From Candidatus Magasanikiibacteriota bacterium (lineage in GTDB: Bacteria > Patescibacteriota > Patescibacteriia > Magasanikbacterales > UBA922), in assembly GCA_012800155.1 (NCBI GenBank), contig JAAZJX010000038.1, forward strand, positions 1 through 24,842: DNA of 24,842 nt. The letters run 5' to 3'. Position numbers and translations under genes: made by a program. Position 1 is the first letter of the stretch; every line of letters begins with the position of its first letter. Under the pieces are notes generated by a model. The model saw nothing but the letters and a program-made list of their open reading frames with translations, did no database searches and had not been told where the DNA came from. Shown here one piece after another: positions 22,377-24,842 of this stretch.

Positions 22377-22475
22377 ATGTACGGATCAAAAAAATTTAAA
22401 GCTCTTTGGATAACAATTAGTATTGTTGCCGTTTTAGCTATGTTATTTTTCACTATAATACCAGTTTTTTATTAA
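22377..22475 (+). CDS. 32-aa single-pass membrane peptide
   Basis: ATG at 22377 to TAA at 22473-22475. The peptide has a short basic head (MYGSKKFK), a helix of about 20 hydrophobic residues beginning at ALWITISIV, and a Pro-containing end (IIPVFY). It begins 38 nt after lepA and has the charge pattern of a real N-in membrane peptide. Basic-head/one-helix peptides of this length occur in Patescibacteria genomes near housekeeping genes, as far as I recall. No Shine-Dalgarno, but that is the rule in this window. It could still be chance, since hydrophobic codons are T-rich. Confidence 0.5.
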   Translation: MYGSKKFKALWITISIVAVLAMLFFTIIPVFY

Positions 22476-22493
22476 TTTTATGAATTAAAATTT

Positions 22494-22516
22494 AATAATC
22501 AACTAGCATTATTTTT
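22494..22516 (+). terminator. weak A/U hairpin with T-run after the small ORF
   Basis: AATAAT (22494-22499), loop of 8, ATTATT (22508-22513) with T continuing to 22516. It is only six A/T pairs, so weak. It is the only terminator-like site between lepA and recJ. Confidence 0.25.
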
Positions 22517-22619
22517 ACTTTCAACATAACTATTAAATAATAAATATTTTAACTTATTTTTAAATTTTTACATTCAGTATTTTGGTAATAAACAATTATT
22601 ATTGAAATTTTAAAAATAG

Positions 22620-22625
22620 TATAAT
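22620..22625 (+). promoter_or_regulatory. candidate -10 box of recJ
   Basis: A perfect TATAAT lies 28 nt before the recJ ATG, but no acceptable -35 or TG extension accompanies it. The stretch 22476-22653 is almost pure A/T and shows no further feature. Confidence 0.4.
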
Positions 22626-22653
22626 TTAAAATTTTTAAATTTAAAAAAATAAT

Positions 22654-24432
22654 ATGGAACGAATTTGGCAAGTGCTTGAGCCAGCTCCACAATCTTTTTT
22701 AAACGAACATCCAGAACTACCTCAAACTGTAGCCAATTTATTATTCCATCGTAATATCAAAGAACAAAAGAAAATTGATGAATTTCTCCAACCAGACTAT
22801 TCGCAAGATGTTCATGATCCTTTTCTCTTTTCTGACATGAAGAAAACTGTTTCTAGAATATTACAAGCTATAGAAAAAAAAGAAAAAATTATTATTCACG
22901 GTGATTATGATGCTGATGGAATTTCTGCTTCAGTTATTTTAGTTTCTACTTTAAAAAATCTCGGAGCTACTAATATTGAAGTTTTCCTCCCCCACCGCGA
23001 AACTGATGGTTATGGTCTGAACAAAAATACTATTCAAAAATTTATTAATGAAAAAGTAAATTTAATTATTACTTGTGATTGTGGAATTAGTAATATAGAA
23101 GAAATAAAAATGGCCAAAAAAAATAATATTGATACAATTATTACTGATCATCATTCTATTCCAGATATTTTACCAGAAGCTTTTTCAATTATTCACCCTA
23201 AAATAGATAAAAATTATCCAGACAAAGGTTTGTCTGGTGGAGCTGTAGCTTTCAAATTAGTTCAAGGACTTCTAAAAACTCAACAACAAAAAAACAAACA
23301 ATTACTTGATGGACAAACTTTTGAAGCTTTTGAAAAATGGCTTTTGGATATGGTAGCCATTGCTACTGTTGGTGATATGGTGCCACTACTTGGAGAATCT
23401 AGAACTCTTACTAAATACGGTCTGATTGTTTTAAATAAAACTAGAAGAATTGGTTTACAAAAATTATTACTTCAATCACGTGTTATTCAAGAAAATGGAA
23501 CAAAGAAAAAAGAAATTGATGCTGATACTATCAGTTACCAAATTGCTCCTAGAATAAATGCTGCCGGAAGAATGAATCATGCTAGTGTAGCCTACAATTT
23601 AATGATGACTGAAAATCCTGAAGAAGCGGCTGAATTAGCTATTAAAATCAATCAAGAAAATCAAAATCGTCAAAAAATGACTGAAAGTTTAGTCAAAGAA
23701 GCTCTAGATAATATAAAGAAAAATCAAAAAACTAAGCCCATTTTATTTTATATGGGAAAAAATTGGTCTACTGGAATTGTTGGTCTAATTGCTGGAAGAA
23801 TAAAAGAAAAATATTACAAACCAGCAATTATTATGACTCAAAATAATGGTGAAATTACTGGTTCAGGTAGAAGTATTAATGAATTTAACATGATAGAAGC
23901 CTTACAAGAAATGCCAGAATTATTTTCTAAATTTGGCGGACATCCTGCAGCTTGTGGTTTTACTTTGAAAAACAATAATTTAGTAAATGAATTACAAGAA
24001 AAACTTATTAATAAATTTATTGAAAAAACTACCAATAAAGACACTACTCCCAAAATGTTAATTGATGCTGAAATTGATTTAGATGATGTAAATTGGGAAC
24101 TTTTTGATACTTTAGATAAATTTAAACCTTTTGGTCAAGCTAATGAAAAACCTAAATATTTAGCCAGAAATTTAACTATTCTTGATCTAGAACCAGTTGG
24201 AAAAGATAAAAAACATTTAAGAATAATTGTCAAACATAATTCTCATAAAATTCGTAAAACTATTGGTTGGAATCTCTGTAATGAAAATAATGGTTGTTGT
24301 ACTGATTGGAGTAAAAAATTAAAAATTGGTGATAAAATTGATATGGTATTTGAAATTGATGTTAATCAATGGAATGGCAGCCGTGAATTACAGTTAACTA
24401 TTATTGATCTTAAAAAAATAACTTCATCTTAA
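22654..24432 (+). CDS. recJ: single-stranded-DNA-specific exonuclease RecJ
   Basis: 5'-3' single-strand exonuclease of the DHH/DHHA1 family used in recombinational and excision repair. 592 aa, family length. DHH domain: IHGDYDADG (81-89), TCDCGISN (140-147), DHHSIP (165-170), GLSGGAVAFKL (192-202), ATVGDMVPL (237-245). Linker with INAAGRMNHAS (301-311). DHHA1 domain: WSTGIVGLIAGRI (371-383), TGSGRSI (402-408) and GGHPAACGFTL (428-438). A C-terminal OB-like RecJ domain (about 460-590) includes FKPFGQANEKP. All metal-binding Asp/His motifs are present. The start is 10 residues or so before the first strand, as usual, and has no Shine-Dalgarno. It lies 64 nt upstream of a ribonuclease H gene. 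Confidence 0.96.
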   Translation: MERIWQVLEPAPQSFLNEHPELPQTVANLLFHRNIKEQKKIDEFLQPDYSQDVHDPFLFSDMKKTVSRILQAIEKKEKIIIHGDYDADGISASVILVSTLKNLGATNIEVFLPHRETDGYGLNKNTIQKFINEKVNLIITCDCGISNIEEIKMAKKNNIDTIITDHHSIPDILPEAFSIIHPKIDKNYPDKGLSGGAVAFKLVQGLLKTQQQKNKQLLDGQTFEAFEKWLLDMVAIATVGDMVPLLGESRTLTKYGLIVLNKTRRIGLQKLLLQSRVIQENGTKKKEIDADTISYQIAPRINAAGRMNHASVAYNLMMTENPEEAAELAIKINQENQNRQKMTESLVKEALDNIKKNQKTKPILFYMGKNWSTGIVGLIAGRIKEKYYKPAIIMTQNNGEITGSGRSINEFNMIEALQEMPELFSKFGGHPAACGFTLKNNNLVNELQEKLINKFIEKTTNKDTTPKMLIDAEIDLDDVNWELFDTLDKFKPFGQANEKPKYLARNLTILDLEPVGKDKKHLRIIVKHNSHKIRKTIGWNLCNENNGCCTDWSKKLKIGDKIDMVFEIDVNQWNGSRELQLTIIDLKKITSS

Positions 24433-24458
24433 AAATAATGAAAAAATTTACAAAGATA

Positions 24459-24485
24459 AGATCTCTCAACTTCGTTCAAAATAAT
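24459..24485. repeat. degenerate dispersed-repeat-like sequence between recJ and rnhA
   Basis: AGATCTCTCAACTTCGTTCA (24459-24478) and the bases to 24485 resemble a decayed copy of the widespread AGATCTCTCGACTTCGCTCG-type intergenic repeat (recalled, not searched). It fills about half of the 64-nt gap. Confidence 0.35.
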
Positions 24486-24496
24486 AAATTATTTAT

Positions 24497-24842
24497 ATGA
24501 AATTAATCATTTACACTGACGGTGGTGCCAGAGGAAATCCTGGTCCAGCTGCAATTGGTGTGGTAATAAAAAATGAAAAAAATGAAACTGTCGCTTCTTT
24601 TGGTGAATATCTTGGTGAACAAACTAATAATTATGCTGAATATAAAGCAATTATTTCTGGATTAAAAAAAGCCCACAATCTTCAGGCTGATGAAATAGAA
24701 TGTATAGCCGATAGTAAACTAGTAGTAGAACAACTTAATGGTCGCTGGAAAGTAAAAGAACCAACTCTTCAAAAACTTTTTATTGAAGCTTGGAACTTAA
24801 TGCAAAAATTTAAAAAAGTAAAAATCATTCACACTCTCCGAA
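24497..24842 (+). CDS. rnhA: ribonuclease HI-like protein (3' end beyond the window)
   Basis: Endonuclease that cuts the RNA strand of RNA-DNA hybrids. 115 codons are visible, without a stop before the window edge. YTDGGARGNPGPAAIG (6-21) holds the first catalytic Asp (D8), NNYAEYKAI (44-52) the Glu (E48) and ADSKLVVEQ (71-79) the second Asp (D72). The last visible residues (IIHTLR) correspond to the strand before the final catalytic region, so roughly the last 15-25 residues are missing. The spacing and the GGARGNPGP form match the short bacterial RNase HI-like/RVT_3 group rather than the E. coli-type protein with a basic protrusion. No Shine-Dalgarno. Confidence 0.92.
   Translation, partial: MKLIIYTDGGARGNPGPAAIGVVIKNEKNETVASFGEYLGEQTNNYAEYKAIISGLKKAHNLQADEIECIADSKLVVEQLNGRWKVKEPTLQKLFIEAWNLMQKFKKVKIIHTLR

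Noticed and set aside
1..24842. CRISPR array, tRNA, rRNA, transposase, phage or toxin-antitoxin module
   Set aside because: Looked for regular repeat-spacer patterns, cloverleaf arms and hallmark proteins; none could be supported.

Overview
The window is AT-rich bacterial DNA (by eye about 30% G+C) packed with housekeeping genes. The gene set suggests a member of the Candidate Phyla Radiation (Patescibacteria): a membrane-anchored, degenerate ClpC-like protein beside a short membrane protein; a divergent WecA/MraY-type transferase next to a DUF192 protein; a short UvrC; a Cys-rich single-pass envelope protein; and almost no Shine-Dalgarno sequences. TGA works as a stop (uvrA ends in TGA, overlapping the uvrC start as ATGA), so the recoded UGA=Gly lineages are unlikely. 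No rRNA, tRNA, CRISPR array, transposase or phage gene was found. The assignment is an inference from gene content.

Layout. 1-255: non-coding or barely coding DNA with palindromic repeats and a bidirectional terminator. 256-573 (-): rplU with its own promoter. 639-5255 (-): a tight four-gene operon (short membrane protein, ClpC-like AAA+ protein, phosphoglycosyl transferase, DUF192 protein) with 1-3 nt gaps. 5371-7250 (-): a mini division cluster, mraZ-rsmH-ftsL-like, with a near-consensus promoter overlapped by a 10-bp-periodic MraZ box array and closed by a terminator. 7304-11620 (-): uvrA-uvrC operon with a TTGACA-16-TATAAT promoter and a strong terminator. 11637-12174 (+): one orphan three-helix membrane protein gene with its own promoter, the only classical Shine-Dalgarno site I noticed, and a complex terminator region. 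12189-13370 (-): PLP-dependent amino-acid decarboxylase. 13526-17104 (-): beta-CASP metallo-beta-lactamase RNase, then uvrB. 17172-20490 (+): envelope protein, CorA, MurJ and a terminator. 20495-24842 (+): lepA, a 32-codon small membrane ORF, recJ, and a ribonuclease H gene cut by the window edge.

How it fits together. Three themes recur: nucleotide excision repair (uvrA, uvrB and uvrC all within 8.5 kb, plus recJ), cell envelope and division (mraZ, rsmH, ftsL-like, murJ, the transferase), and RNA/translation (rplU, lepA, beta-CASP nuclease, rnhA). The observations most worth following are: (i) the ClpC-like protein, whose first AAA+ ring has lost Walker B and the arginine fingers and whose second ring has lost its aromatic pore loop, although it is fused to a zinc ribbon and two membrane helices; (ii) in-frame extra segments in all three uvr genes, two of which look like copies of one palindromic or dispersed repeat; (iii) the MraZ box/promoter overlap; (iv) the orphan SD-led gene with its mutually exclusive hairpins; and (v) the 32-aa membrane peptide between lepA and recJ.
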